Source of the DNA: Paenibacillus foliorum
Lineage (GTDB): Bacteria; Bacillota; Bacilli; Paenibacillales; NBRC-103111
Direction of reading: 5' to 3'
DNA: 64,000 nucleotides
Assembly (NCBI RefSeq): GCF_013141765.1
Contig: NZ_WHOD01000013.1
Span: forward strand, 62,001-126,000
Shown here: in pieces, positions 63,870 through 64,000 of the stretch
Layout: every line of letters starts with the position of its first letter
Numbering within the stretch: the first letter of the stretch is position 1
Position numbers and translations under genes: made by a program
Notes under the pieces: model-generated
What the model was told of the DNA's origin: nothing
What the model saw: only the letters and a program-made list of their open reading frames with translations
Database searches by the model: none

Positions 63870-64000
63870 CGGCATATAGGGATGCATATCCGTTGAAATA
63901 CTACAGTTCCAACAGTATTCCTATTAGGTTACAGCATGCACGTGTTCACAGATTAAGTCGATAAGATAGTGTATTTCATAGTAATGCTTCCTCCTCGAAG

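Overview
The window looks like chromosomal DNA of a Paenibacillus-type, spore-forming Firmicute. Signs are strong AGGAGG-type ribosome binding sites, frequent GTG and TTG starts, moderate GC, the sporulation genes yhbH and spoVR, an SLH-anchored exoenzyme, a PucL-type uricase fusion and many U-tailed hairpin terminators. No rRNA, tRNA, CRISPR array, prophage or intact insertion sequence was seen.

Region by region. 1-9 kb: a possible gene end, a methyltransferase behind a Fur-box-like site, a secreted DUF2334/FG-GAP protein behind a cre-like site, a GGDEF-EAL protein, and a cluster of N-acetylmuramoyl-alanine amidase, 7TMR-DISM histidine kinase and OmpR-type regulator. 9-13.5 kb: a secreted duplicated DUF3298-type protein, a gluconate permease, and a stretch with a decayed reading frame. 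13.5-21 kb: sbcD-sbcC with a small coiled-coil protein, facing the yhbH-spoVR pair. 21-29.4 kb: a broken binding-protein gene, an uncharacterised protein, a 1711-residue family-9-like polysaccharide lyase with Ig-like and SLH domains, and a deletion scar where an Lrp regulator and a cytosine deaminase gene are both cut. 29.4-45 kb: a structured palindromic element and then a near-complete purine catabolism cluster (pucR; xanthine dehydrogenase and its maturation genes; uricase/OHCU decarboxylase; HIU hydrolase; allantoinase; allantoate amidohydrolase; ureidoglycine-glyoxylate aminotransferase). It ends in a gamma-glutamyltransferase-fold gene that probably acts as an HpxW-type oxamate amidohydrolase. 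45-51.5 kb: a chromate-transporter relic, YmaF and DUF2935 proteins, a sulfonate binding protein with a flavin monooxygenase, thiM and an aldo-keto reductase. 51.6-62.9 kb: mgtC, a LacI-family regulator and an inositol catabolism operon (iolD, E, G, B, C, J, A) plus a zinc dehydrogenase. 63-64 kb: a secreted protein of unknown function.

Two catabolic systems dominate. The puc cluster should carry hypoxanthine/xanthine through urate, allantoin, allantoate and ureidoglycine to oxalurate, and perhaps on to oxalate. The iol cluster should carry myo-inositol to acetyl-CoA and dihydroxyacetone phosphate. Neither contains its own permease. A shared AAGCGCTTAA site before mgtC and before iolD suggests the LacI-type protein controls both itself and the operon. 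A short palindromic repeat occurs once in each operon, in opposite orientation, next to a stop codon. At least four gene remnants show that the accessory stretches between operons are eroding.
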